Below are positions 18,861 through 27,016 of a stretch of DNA of 64,000 nucleotides, one piece after another. The DNA comes from Mesorhizobium sp. SOD10 (lineage in GTDB: Bacteria; Pseudomonadota; Alphaproteobacteria; Rhizobiales; Rhizobiaceae): assembly GCA_000824805.1 (NCBI GenBank), contig CCNA01000004.1, forward strand, positions 186,001-250,000, read 5' to 3'. The notes under the pieces are model-generated. The model had not been told where the DNA came from. It did no database searches and worked only from the letters and a program-made list of their open reading frames with translations. The stretch's first letter is position 1. Each line of letters opens with the position of its first letter. The translations under genes and the position numbers were made by a program.

Positions 18861-18925
18861 TTCGTTTCCTCCACTTGTCTGGTCTAAGCCGCGGCGCCGC
18901 CGCGAAGCGCGGCGCCTGCGCAATC

Positions 18926-19840
18926 TCAGAGGCCGTTCTCGCGGAACTTCCCGTCGAGGAACTTCTTGGCGCGCGGCACGTCGTCTTCCGACAGGTGTTC
19001 GATGATCACCGGGATGTTCGGATGCTTCTCGGCGAGACGCTTGAGGTAGAGGTCGTAATTCAGCGAGCCGAGGCCCGGCGCCGGCAGCTCGATCTCGCCG
19101 ACACCGCGGAACGTGTGGCTTTCCATCGCGTCGGCGTCGCCGATATCGGCATGCTTCTCCGACTTGTCGTCACCCGAACGCTTCACGTCCTTGGCGTGGG
19201 CTATTTTGATCTTGTCGGTCAGCGTGTCGAAGACCTGGTTGAGGATCTGGTCCATGCGGTCGATGTTGTGGGTCTCGAAATAATTGGTCGGGTCCATCAG
19301 CAGGCCGAGGCCCGGATGGTCGACCTGCGCGAACATCTTCACCGTCTCCTCGACCGAGCCGACGACGTTGTTGACATAGGTCTCGAGCAGGAACACCGCG
19401 CCGTGGTCGTAAGCCGTCTGGGCAAGGTCGGCGATCACCTTGCGGCATTCCTCAAAACCTTCCTCGGTCTTGTTCTTCGGGTGATGCACCCAGTCGGACT
19501 CGGTGTTGTAGGTGCCGGTTTCCGAGATCACGTAAGGCGAGCCGAAATGGCGCGCATTGCGGATGATCTCCTTGAGATAGCCGACGCGCTTCTCGCGTTC
19601 CGCCTTGTCCGGATGGATGATGTTGGTGTAGCCCGACACGCAGCAGACCGGCAGGTTATGGTCGCGGAAGACATCCCGCACCCTCTTCGCCTTGTCCTTG
19701 GTGATCTGGCCCGCCGACAGGTCGATGTCCTTGAAGTGCAGGTCGAGCTGCACCGTGTTGAAACCAAGACCGCGGATCTTCTTTGCCGTCTCTTCGAGGC
19801 CGTACGGGAAATAGCCCGTGAAAATGCCTGCCTGCATCAT
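18926..19840 (-). CDS. Sugar phosphate isomerase/epimerase family protein (MocC/IolE-like)
   Basis: A 304-residue AP-endonuclease-2-type TIM barrel. Likely metal ligands follow the family order: a glutamate in VFLLETYVNN, an aspartate in LGLLMDPTNYF, histidine in IKIAHAKDVK and a late glutamate in IPVIIEHLSEDD. Family members isomerise, epimerise or dehydrate sugars and inositols (IolE, IolI, MocC). The start is the ATG at 19840 behind AAGGAGGAATTCACACC; a second ATG follows at once. It lies 35 bases after the Gfo/Idh/MocA gene, the same pairing as mocA-mocC in rhizopine loci. The specific reaction is not readable from the sequence. Confidence 0.82.
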   Translation of the reverse strand: MMQAGIFTGYFPYGLEETAKKIRGLGFNTVQLDLHFKDIDLSAGQITKDKAKRVRDVFRDHNLPVCCVSGYTNIIHPDKAEREKRVGYLKEIIRNARHFGSPYVISETGTYNTESDWVHHPKNKTEEGFEECRKVIADLAQTAYDHGAVFLLETYVNNVVGSVEETVKMFAQVDHPGLGLLMDPTNYFETHNIDRMDQILNQVFDTLTDKIKIAHAKDVKRSGDDKSEKHADIGDADAMESHTFRGVGEIELPAPGLGSLNYDLYLKRLAEKHPNIPVIIEHLSEDDVPRAKKFLDGKFRENGL

Positions 19841-19875
19841 GGTGTGAATTCCTCCTTGTAAGCGATTCAGTTGAT

Positions 19876-20964
19876 TCAGTTTGTCGGGATCTCGGAGAGC
19901 TTGACCGTGCGGCCCGCGGCCATCGAGCGATAGCCGGCCTCGACCAGCGCCATCGTCTTGACGTTGTCGGCGACGGAGAGCGCCGGCGGCGTGCCGGTCT
20001 TCACGGCGTGCTGCAGCTGCTCCATCACGCCGATAAAGGCATGCGGGAACCACATCGTTTCCCAGCTCGGGCTCACCCATTCCCCGCCGGTCGTCTCGGC
20101 CGAAGCGTAGGTCAGCGTCGAGGCGGCACCCGTCGGCCAGCCGATCGTGCCCTTGGCGACGCCCTTGGTGCCGTCGACGCGCCAGTTAATATGCTGGTCG
20201 TCCTTATAACCCTCTTGGCGCGGGCCGGACCAAACGTCCTCCAGCGACACGGCAAGCACGCCCGACGGGAAGCGCAGCGTCGATACGGTGATGCCGTCGG
20301 AGTGATCGAACTGGGTGCGCGGGTCCTTTCGCGTCAGCGTCGTGATCTCGTCCGGGTCGCCGAAAAGGAAGCGCAACACGTCGAGATGGTGCACGCTCAT
20401 ATTGGCGAGCGTCAGCCGGTCGTAGCCCTGAAGGAAGGTCTGCCAGTGCGGGATCGCATGCATGTCGATTTGCGCGAACACGATATCGCCGAGCGCGCCG
20501 CTGTCGATGATCTGCTTCAGGACGCGCATCGATTGGTCGTAGCGCATGTTCTGGTTGACCGAGAGGATCTTGCCGGCCTTCGCCGCCTCGTCGCGCAGCT
20601 TGACGGCCTCCTCGACCGACAGCGCCAGCGGCTTTTGCGCCAGGATCGCCTTGATGTGCTTCTGCTTCAGCGCATGGCGGATCAGCGCCGGCTGCTGGTC
20701 GGGCGGGAAGGCAAGATCGATGATCTCGACTTGGTCGTCCTCGATCAGATGTTCCGGCGTGTCGTGCACCGTCGGAATGCCCCAGCGGGTGGCGACCTTC
20801 TCGGCGTTCGCCTTGGTGCGCGAGGCGATCGCCACAACCGGAAAGCCTGCTTCCTTGTAGGCCGCCAGATGACACTCGGCCATGATCATGCCGGCGCCGA
20901 CGCAGCCGATTTTGTAGTCCCTGGTGCGAACCTTGACGTCCGGCTCGAAGCCTTTTTCTGCCAT
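19876..20964 (-). CDS. Gfo/Idh/MocA-family NAD(P)-dependent oxidoreductase
   Basis: A 362-residue two-domain dehydrogenase. The N-terminal Rossmann fold carries KIGCVGAGMIMAE, and the catalytic-domain helix SVHHLDVLRFLFG supplies the usual histidine. The conserved EKP motif appears as AQKPLALS: the lysine is kept but the glutamate is glutamine. Family members oxidise or reduce sugars, inositols and their amino derivatives (IolG, MocA). The start is the ATG at 20964 behind GGGAGGAAGAA. It follows the CUT1 ATPase by 35 bases and precedes the MocC-like gene by 35, so it probably catalyses an early oxidation of the imported polyol or cyclitol. Confidence 0.87.
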   Translation of the reverse strand: MAEKGFEPDVKVRTRDYKIGCVGAGMIMAECHLAAYKEAGFPVVAIASRTKANAEKVATRWGIPTVHDTPEHLIEDDQVEIIDLAFPPDQQPALIRHALKQKHIKAILAQKPLALSVEEAVKLRDEAAKAGKILSVNQNMRYDQSMRVLKQIIDSGALGDIVFAQIDMHAIPHWQTFLQGYDRLTLANMSVHHLDVLRFLFGDPDEITTLTRKDPRTQFDHSDGITVSTLRFPSGVLAVSLEDVWSGPRQEGYKDDQHINWRVDGTKGVAKGTIGWPTGAASTLTYASAETTGGEWVSPSWETMWFPHAFIGVMEQLQHAVKTGTPPALSVADNVKTMALVEAGYRSMAAGRTVKLSEIPTN

Positions 20965-20999
20965 TTCTTCCTCCCGAAATTCTGTCGCCGCGGCGGCCG

Positions 21000-22070
21000 T
21001 CACAACGCGCCTCCGTCCCGGCCGAAATAATGCACTCTGGCCGGCTCGCAGGATATCGCCACCATCGCATCCGGCCTGATGTCGGGCTGGCCGCGCAGCA
21101 GCGCCCTGAGCCGCGCCTGCCCGGCAGCGAGTGTCACCACGGTGTAGCCGCCGAGCGGCTCGACCTCGAACACCCGCGCCGGGCGGCCCGAGCCCCCTTC
21201 CGCCGTCTCGTTGTCCGTCCACGGCCGGACCTTGATGTCTTCCGGCCTGAGCCCGATCTCGATCGCCTCGGCCGGCGCTTTGTCGTCGGCGATGCGGATC
21301 GCGCCTTCCGCAGCCTCGATCCCGCTTGCGCCGCGCACCGACGGCAGGATGTTCATCATCGGCGAGCCGAGCATGCGCGCCACATAGGCGCTGGCCGGCC
21401 GGTCGTAGATTTCGGCCGGCGCGCCGATCTGCCTGATGCGGCCGTTCTCCAGGATCGCCATGCGGTCGGCGACCGACATCGCCTCTTCCTGGTCATGCGT
21501 GACATAGATCACCGTCTTGCCGAGCTCTCGCTGGATGCGCTTCAGCTCGACGCGCGTCTCCTCGCGCAGCCTGGCGTCAAGCGCCGAGATCGGATCGTCC
21601 ATCAGATAGGCGGCCGGGTCGCGCACCAGGGCGCGCGCGATCGCCACGCGCTGCCGCTCGCCGCCCGAAAGCTGCGCCGGCGGCTTGTGCAGGATGTGGC
21701 CGATATGCAGCTTCGCCGCGACGTCGGCGAGGCGCTTTTCGATCTCGGCCTCGGCCACCTTCCGCTCGACCAGCGGGAAGCGGACATTGTCGCGCGCGCT
21801 CATATGCGGGAACAGCGCCAGGTTCTGGAACACCATGGCGACGTTGCGCTCGGCCGGCGAGACGCTGTTGACCGGCTTGCCGCCGATCAGGATCTCGCCC
21901 TCGTCCGGCTGCTCCAATCCGAGCACCAGCCGCAGGATCGTCGACTTGCCGGACAGCGGCGGCCCGAAGAAGCAGAAGAACTCGTTGTCGTTGACGGTAA
22001 AGGAAGCATCGTCAACCGCAAGCGTGGTGCCGTAGCGTTTGGTGACGTTGCGGAAAACGATATCGGCCAT
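21000..22070 (-). CDS. CUT1 ABC importer, ATP-binding subunit A (Walker B Asp variant)
   Basis: A 356-residue MalK/UgpC-type ATPase with a C-terminal TOBE-like regulatory part (from about 235). The signature QLSGGERQRVAIA and switch VTHDQEEAM are canonical. The P-loop is unusual (GPPLSGKST) and Walker B reads YLMDDPISALD, with aspartate where the catalytic glutamate normally stands. The neighbouring ATPase (22074-23159) has the opposite defect. The two probably form a heterodimer with one normal and one weak ATP site. It starts three bases after the stop of that gene. Rhizobial polyol systems such as GlpST are the closest precedent I know for two ATPases in a CUT1 importer. Confidence 0.9.
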   Translation of the reverse strand: MADIVFRNVTKRYGTTLAVDDASFTVNDNEFFCFFGPPLSGKSTILRLVLGLEQPDEGEILIGGKPVNSVSPAERNVAMVFQNLALFPHMSARDNVRFPLVERKVAEAEIEKRLADVAAKLHIGHILHKPPAQLSGGERQRVAIARALVRDPAAYLMDDPISALDARLREETRVELKRIQRELGKTVIYVTHDQEEAMSVADRMAILENGRIRQIGAPAEIYDRPASAYVARMLGSPMMNILPSVRGASGIEAAEGAIRIADDKAPAEAIEIGLRPEDIKVRPWTDNETAEGGSGRPARVFEVEPLGGYTVVTLAAGQARLRALLRGQPDIRPDAMVAISCEPARVHYFGRDGGAL

Positions 22071-22073
22071 GGC

Positions 22074-23159
22074 TCAGCCCGCCCTCACCGCAAGGCCGGT
22101 GTCCGCGTCGAAGACGCGCACCGACGAGGCCGGCGGCGCGACAACTGCCGTCTGCCTGACCGACAGGCCGACATCGTTCTCGAACACCGCCTTCACCGCA
22201 CTCTCACCTTCGCCCAGATGGACGATGGTGCGCGCGCCGATCCGCTCGACGAAGCTCACCGGCATCGAGAGCCCGCGCTCGGCAAGCGTCACCTGCTCCG
22301 GCCGGAAACCGTAAAGCACGTCGCCACGCACCGCGCGCACGGCCGAAGCCAGGTCATCCGACAAGGGCGGTGTGACGCCGAGCGGTCCCAGGTCGATCAC
22401 CAGCCCGCGGTCGCTTTGCGCCGGTCTGCCCTTCAGCAGGTTCATGCCCGGCGCGCCGATGAAGCGCGCGACGAAGACATTGGCCGGGTTGTTGTAGACC
22501 TCGAGCGGCGTGCCGACCTGCTGCAGCACGCCGTGATCCATCACCGCGATGCGGTCGGCCATGGTCATGGCCTCGAGCTGGTCATGCGTGACATAGACCA
22601 TGGTCTGCCTGAACTGCCGCTGCAGCTGCTTGAGCTCGGTGCGCATCACCGCGCGGAAGGCCGCGTCGACATTGGAGAGCGGCTCGTCGAGCAGGAAGAT
22701 CGCCGGCTCCATGATCGCCGAGCGGCCGATCGCCACGCGCTGCAGGATGTTGACCGACAGCCTGTCGGCCTTGCGGTCGAGCAGCGGCGAAAGCTGCAGC
22801 ATCTCGGCGATGGCGCCGACGCGGCGATCGATCTCGGCCTTGGCGGTGCCGCGCATCTTCGGACCGTAGGCGAGGTTCTGGCGCACCGTCATATGGGTGA
22901 AGATGGCATAGTTCTGGAAGACGAAACCGACGCCTCGCCGCCCCATCGGGACGCCTGCCATGTCGCGCTCGCCGAACAGGATCTTGCCGCTGGTCGGCTC
23001 TTCCATGCCGGCGATCATGTTCATCGTCGTCGATTTGCCGCAACCCGATGGTCCAAGCAGCGCCATGAACTCGCCATCGGCGATCTCGAGGTCCATCGTC
23101 TTCAGCGCGGCGAAGTCGCCGAACTTTTTGACCAGGTTTTGCAAGTGGATCGCGCTCAT
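22074..23159 (-). CDS. CUT1 ABC importer, ATP-binding subunit B (degenerate signature)
   Basis: A 361-residue MalK-type ATPase with canonical Walker A GPSGCGKST, Q-loop FVFQNYAIF, Walker B FLLDEPLSNVDA and switch VTHDQLEAM. The signature that should read LSGGQ is RLSVNILQRVAIG, so this subunit cannot present a normal signature to its partner's ATP. It complements the partner at 21000-22070, which has a normal signature and a weakened Walker B. A C-terminal TOBE-like region follows from about residue 240. The start is the ATG at 23159, overlapping the permease stop by four bases. Confidence 0.9.
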   Translation of the reverse strand: MSAIHLQNLVKKFGDFAALKTMDLEIADGEFMALLGPSGCGKSTTMNMIAGMEEPTSGKILFGERDMAGVPMGRRGVGFVFQNYAIFTHMTVRQNLAYGPKMRGTAKAEIDRRVGAIAEMLQLSPLLDRKADRLSVNILQRVAIGRSAIMEPAIFLLDEPLSNVDAAFRAVMRTELKQLQRQFRQTMVYVTHDQLEAMTMADRIAVMDHGVLQQVGTPLEVYNNPANVFVARFIGAPGMNLLKGRPAQSDRGLVIDLGPLGVTPPLSDDLASAVRAVRGDVLYGFRPEQVTLAERGLSMPVSFVERIGARTIVHLGEGESAVKAVFENDVGLSVRQTAVVAPPASSVRVFDADTGLAVRAG

Positions 23160-24076
23160 GCCGGCACCTCCCGGCTCTTCGCCATGCGCTTCATGGCGTA
23201 GACCGCGACGATCGAAAGCACGATCAGGATGGCGAGCGCGATGGCCGCCACATAGCCCCAGATCAGGTCCTGGGTGGTGACCTTGTAGATGTAGACGGAG
23301 ATCGTCTCGGTGGCGACGCCCGGGCCGCCGCCGGTCATGATATAGAGCGTGTCGAAGATCTTGAAGTTCTCGATCACCCTTATCGCCAGCGCGATGATGA
23401 TGATCGTCTTCATCTTCGGCAGCACGATCGTTGTGAAGCGCTGCCAGGCATTGGCGCCGAGCAGCGTCGCCGCCTTCATCTGATCTTCCGGTACACCGAC
23501 CAAGCCGGCGAGCAGGATGAGGAACATCAGCGGCGTCCACTGCCAGATGTCGGCGATCATCACCGCGATCAGCGCCAGGTTCGGATCCGAAAGCCAGGCG
23601 ATCGTCACCGGCGTACCGACGAGGCGTGACAGGATGTCGTTCACCGGGCCGCCCGACTGGAACAGCATGAAGAACATGTAGCCGGCGACCGCTGGCACGA
23701 CCATCATCGGCATCAGCAGGATCGAATAGAAGATGCGCTTGCCGGGAAAGTCGTCGGCGAACAGCGTCGCCAGCGCCAGACCCAGCAGGAACTCCGCCGG
23801 CACGCAGACCAGCATAACGATCGCCGTGCGCTGCAAGGCGCTCCAGAAGCGCGTATCGGCCGCGAGGTCGGTATAGTTGGCGAAGCTGTTCCACATCTCC
23901 CAGGCGTTCCACCAGCCGACGCCCGAAAGCGGCGACCAGTCGGTGACGCTGATGTAGAGCTGCATCAGAAGCGGAAAGGCCGAGATGAACAGCACCAGGA
24001 TCTGCGCCGGCAAGGTCAGGCGGAAGCCCAGCCGCGCGCCCTCGTCAGGCGCGACGGACTTTGTCCGCGCGTCCAT
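23156..24076 (-). CDS. CUT1 ABC importer, permease (MalF type)
   Basis: A 306-residue six-helix permease of the BPD_transp_1 family. The N-terminal helix LPAQILVLFISAFPLLMQLY and the cytoplasmic EAA-type loop (DQMKAATLLGANAWQRFTTI) are clear; the loop is the docking site for the ATPases. The start chosen is the ATG at 24076 behind GGAGGACAAG. An alternative ATG at 24112 overlaps the preceding stop by four bases and would add twelve residues. It pairs with the MalG-type permease at 24109-24969. Confidence 0.9.
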   Translation of the reverse strand: MDARTKSVAPDEGARLGFRLTLPAQILVLFISAFPLLMQLYISVTDWSPLSGVGWWNAWEMWNSFANYTDLAADTRFWSALQRTAIVMLVCVPAEFLLGLALATLFADDFPGKRIFYSILLMPMMVVPAVAGYMFFMLFQSGGPVNDILSRLVGTPVTIAWLSDPNLALIAVMIADIWQWTPLMFLILLAGLVGVPEDQMKAATLLGANAWQRFTTIVLPKMKTIIIIALAIRVIENFKIFDTLYIMTGGGPGVATETISVYIYKVTTQDLIWGYVAAIALAILIVLSIVAVYAMKRMAKSREVPA

Positions 24077-24108
24077 CTTGTCCTCCAAAATCGTCGCCGT
24101 CAGCGCGC

Positions 24109-24969
24109 TCATTGCTTGAGCGCTCCGAAGGTTAGCCCGCGCACCAGATGGCGCTGGATGGCGATGCCCATGATCACCGGCGGCACCGCGGCGATCAGGC
24201 CGAGCGCGGCCTTGGCGCCGTAGAGCTGTCCGGTCATCGAGGACGACAGCGACGCCATGTAGACGGGAATCGTCACCCATTCGCGCGTCGTGAGCAGCAG
24301 CGCAATGAGATAATCCGACCAGTTGAGGATGAAGACGAAGAGCGCGGCGCTCGCCAGCGGCGCGCGCATCATCGGCAGCGTGATGCGGGTGAAGACGCGC
24401 AGCCGCGAGCAGCCCTCCACGAGCGCCGCCTCCTCGATCTCGCGCGGCATGTCGTCGAAGAAGGTCTTCATCAGCCAGAAGGCGAAGGGCAGCGTGACGA
24501 TGCCGTAGATCAGCGCCAGCCCCCACCATGTGTCGTTGAGATTGAGGAACGCCCACATGATCATCACCGGGATCATCACCGCCATCGGCGGAAACAGCCT
24601 GAGCTGGATCAGCGCCAGCGGCAGGTTCTGGCCGGAGCCGAAGCGCGACAGGCCGTAGGCGGCGGCGGTGCCGGCCGACATGGCGATCACGGTCCCGAAC
24701 ACCGCCGACAACAGCGACGACAGGATCGGCTTCACCGCCGTGTGGTCGAGCGCGACGATCAGGTCGTTGGTGGAGTGGCCGAACACGAATTGGAAATTGG
24801 CAAGCGTCGGATGCTTCGGCCACCAGGTCAGGTCGGCGCCGGTCGCCGACCATTCGCCGATCGGCTTGAACGCCATCGACACCATCCACAGGATCGGCAC
24901 CAGCGTCACCGCCATCGCCGCGAGGATCGCGGCGTAACGGAATATCTCGAAGGGAACGGAACGCTTCAT
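24109..24969 (-). CDS. CUT1 ABC importer, permease (MalG type)
   Basis: A 286-residue six-helix permease: the first helix is [20 protein letters not shown], followed by a periplasmic loop with [15 protein letters not shown], and the EAA-loop [20 protein letters not shown] near residue 190. It is the membrane partner of the MalF-type protein and contacts the ATPase pair. It follows the binding-protein gene by 80 bases that hold the hairpin at 24998-25027, and precedes the MalF-type gene with coupled or near-coupled translation. Permease order G then F is common in rhizobial polyol importers. Confidence 0.9.
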   Translation of the reverse strand: MKRSVPFEIFRYAAILAAMAVTLVPILWMVSMAFKPIGEWSATGADLTWWPKHPTLANFQFVFGHSTNDLIVALDHTAVKPILSSLLSAVFGTVIAMSAGTAAAYGLSRFGSGQNLPLALIQLRLFPPMAVMIPVMIMWAFLNLNDTWWGLALIYGIVTLPFAFWLMKTFFDDMPREIEEAALVEGCSRLRVFTRITLPMMRAPLASAALFVFILNWSDYLIALLLTTREWVTIPVYMASLSSSMTGQLYGAKAALGLIAAVPPVIMGIAIQRHLVRGLTFGALKQ

Positions 24970-24997
24970 CTGGCTGCTTTGCTGGTGGCGTTAGGGA

Positions 24998-25027
24998 GGA
25001 GGGGAAGAGCTGACGCCCCTCCCCTCC
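24998..25027 (-). promoter_or_regulatory. Intercistronic hairpin after the binding-protein gene
   Basis: An 8-bp perfect stem, GGAGGGGA (24998-25005) with TCCCCTCC (25020-25027), and a 14-base loop. It lies between the stop of the CUT1 binding-protein gene (25050) and the MalG-type permease start (24969). No U-run follows on the minus strand. Confidence 0.6.
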
Positions 25028-25049
25028 GGTTCTGATCCAGGGAGACGGA

Positions 25050-26663
25050 TCAGCTGATCGGATCGAGAACCGTGGGCCATGCCTCCTTGTTGGTCTTGAT
25101 GGCTTCGAGGAGCTTGTCCTCGCCGATGCGCCGCGCGATCTTCTTCCATTCGCGTTCGGTGTCGGCCATTGCCTGCTCCGGCGTCTTGGCCTTGGTCAGC
25201 GAGGCCACGAGGTTCTCGTCGAGCGCGTTGTGGAAGGCCGTGGCGCCGGGGTAGTTGATGGTCGGCACCGTGCGTGCCACCGTCTCGCGCACCACGTCCA
25301 TGTGGTAGGCGTGATAGGTCTGGCGGACCAGCGGATCGGAGAAGTCCGAGAGCCGGAACGGATCGAGATAGCCGCCAGGGTTGGCGCTCATCCAGGCATA
25401 GATGCGGGCAGAACCCAGCCACTGCAGCAGAAGGTAAGCGGCTTCGGGATTCTTCGACTGCGACGAGACCATGCCGGTCAGCGAGAACCAGAGCACCGAG
25501 CGGCTAATCAGCTTGCCGTCGATCTCGCGTCCCGGCGGCAGCATCGATCCGATCTTGCCGGTGACGGCCGAATCCTTGTTGCCGGCATTGTCGAGGAATT
25601 TCGGCAGGTTGGAGAAGGCGCAGGTCATCGCAGCAGCTCCCTTGGCAAAGTTGCCATACTGCTCCGGCCAGCCCCACGAGATCGCGTCCGGCGAATGATG
25701 CGCCAGCGACTCCACATATTCCTTCGTCGCCGCGATGCCTTGCTCGGAATTGATCAACGGCTTGCCGTCATCGCCGAACAGGAACTGGTTGGGCGAGGCC
25801 ATCGAGACGTAGCGCTGGTACCAGTTGGTGTAGCCCCAGCCCTGGTTGCGCAGGTCGGTGGAGCCGAACAGGCCCTTGTCCGGCCGCTGGAAGAAGGCCG
25901 CGACGTCGCTGTGCTGCTTCCAGGTCTTCGGCGGAGCAAGGTCGTAGCCATATTTGTCCTTGAAGGCTTTCTGCTCGGCGGCATCGCTAAACAGGTCGGT
26001 GCGATAGACCCAGGTCTGGAAGTCGCCGTCGAGCGACACGCCATAGGTCGAGCCGCGATACTGGTTGAGCAGCGACACGCCCTTGGCGCCGTTGACGTAG
26101 CCCTGCTTCGGGTCGTCCCATTCCGGCTTGTGCTTGGCGACGAAGTCGTCGAGCTTGGCGATGCCGCCGGTTTCGGCGAGATCGCCGAGGCGGTTCCATT
26201 CCGTCGAATAGATGTCGTAGGCCCCACCCTTGGTGGAGATATCCTGCATCGTCTTGGTGAATTCCTGACCGTTCGGCAGGCCGACGATCTCGATCTGGAT
26301 GCCGGTTTCCTTCTCCCACAGATCCTTGATCGAAGGCGCGCCAGCCGGGAAAGGCTTGGTCAGCTGGCCGATCGAGCCGTCGGAGAGGCCGAGAACGATT
26401 TTCGCCGGCGCCTTGCCGGCCGCCTTCAGCGCCTTGGCCGCCTCGACCGCGCGCCCTTCCGGCGTGTCGGGCCCGTACTGATAGCGCTCCGCGCCGTCGA
26501 AGCCGGTCGGCCCGCCGATCATGCCGGGCGCCAGCGCGTCCGCCGCGAAGGCGCGGCCGGGGCGAATGAATTGCGGTGCAATACCGGTCGCGGCGACGAA
26601 CACCGCGGCCTTTCCTCCGGACGCCAGCAGGCGGCGCCGCGACATGCGGATCAATTGAGACAT
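25050..26663 (-). CDS. CUT1 ABC importer, large periplasmic binding protein (Tat-like signal)
   Basis: A 537-residue family-1 extracellular solute-binding protein, about 100 residues longer than MalE or UgpB. The N-terminus MSQLIRMSRRRLLASGGKAA followed by a hydrophobic stretch and AFAAD resembles a twin-arginine signal. Mature segments such as GGAYDIYSTEWNRLGDLAE, DKYGYDLAPPKTWKQHSDVA and GAAAMTCAFSNLPKFL are typical. Size and the KYGYDL...W region recall GlpV of rhizobial glycerol importers, so a polyol ligand is plausible. The start is the ATG at 26663 behind CGAGGGAGGAATTCG. It is the first gene of the 14-gene run and is divergent from the LacI regulator. Confidence 0.88.
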   Translation of the reverse strand: MSQLIRMSRRRLLASGGKAAVFVAATGIAPQFIRPGRAFAADALAPGMIGGPTGFDGAERYQYGPDTPEGRAVEAAKALKAAGKAPAKIVLGLSDGSIGQLTKPFPAGAPSIKDLWEKETGIQIEIVGLPNGQEFTKTMQDISTKGGAYDIYSTEWNRLGDLAETGGIAKLDDFVAKHKPEWDDPKQGYVNGAKGVSLLNQYRGSTYGVSLDGDFQTWVYRTDLFSDAAEQKAFKDKYGYDLAPPKTWKQHSDVAAFFQRPDKGLFGSTDLRNQGWGYTNWYQRYVSMASPNQFLFGDDGKPLINSEQGIAATKEYVESLAHHSPDAISWGWPEQYGNFAKGAAAMTCAFSNLPKFLDNAGNKDSAVTGKIGSMLPPGREIDGKLISRSVLWFSLTGMVSSQSKNPEAAYLLLQWLGSARIYAWMSANPGGYLDPFRLSDFSDPLVRQTYHAYHMDVVRETVARTVPTINYPGATAFHNALDENLVASLTKAKTPEQAMADTEREWKKIARRIGEDKLLEAIKTNKEAWPTVLDPIS

Positions 26664-26708
26664 CGAATTCCTCCCTCGGGGCCTGTTCCTCCATGGCCCG
26701 CGTGAGGG

Positions 26709-26738
26709 ATATTGACGACAGTGCGTGAAGCCTGTCAA
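26709..26738 (-). promoter_or_regulatory. Candidate sigma-70 promoter of the 14-gene run
   Basis: On the minus strand TTGACA (26733-26738) is followed after 18 bases by CAATAT (26709-26714), about 46 bases before the binding-protein start codon. The -35 is perfect and the -10 is weak, as expected of a regulated promoter. It lies in the 353-base divergent region 26664-27016; apart from this and the ribosome binding sites I see no gene or clear operator there. The LacI protein encoded at 27017 is the obvious candidate regulator. Confidence 0.4.
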
Positions 26739-27016
26739 CATCATAAATACTCAAAACACGTCATAAAATCGCAAGTGAGGGAGAAAATGCAGTCCGCCGA
26801 ACCCATCATATCGCTCCCATTGCTTGGATTTGAGGGGCTTTCCCCGCGATCCGACCAGCTTGGCCGGACCTTCGGCGCCTTATGTACCGCGCCGGCTTGC
26901 GCGCAAGCCAAGGGCGGTTACATCATTTCACATCAGAATCGCGGTTGCGGCTGAGCGTTTTCCGCGGAACTGAGTGGAAGCTGCGTGATTCTGATGCTTG
27001 CGATGAGGTGCTCGAC

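Noticed and set aside
13343..20964. Calling the whole locus a proven rhizopine (moc) operon
   Set aside because: mocE and the mocD-like gene are convincing, but mocF and mocR are absent, the binding protein and isomerase are only generic matches, and extra genes are present; the substrate is left open.
21030..23201. Open frame of more than 700 codons on the plus strand opposite the two CUT1 ATPases
   Set aside because: Arg/His-rich shadow of two genes with complete ABC motifs; no family resemblance.
26712..26954. Small plus-strand frame upstream of the LacI gene
   Set aside because: No ribosome binding site or recognisable sequence; it lies across the divergent promoter region.
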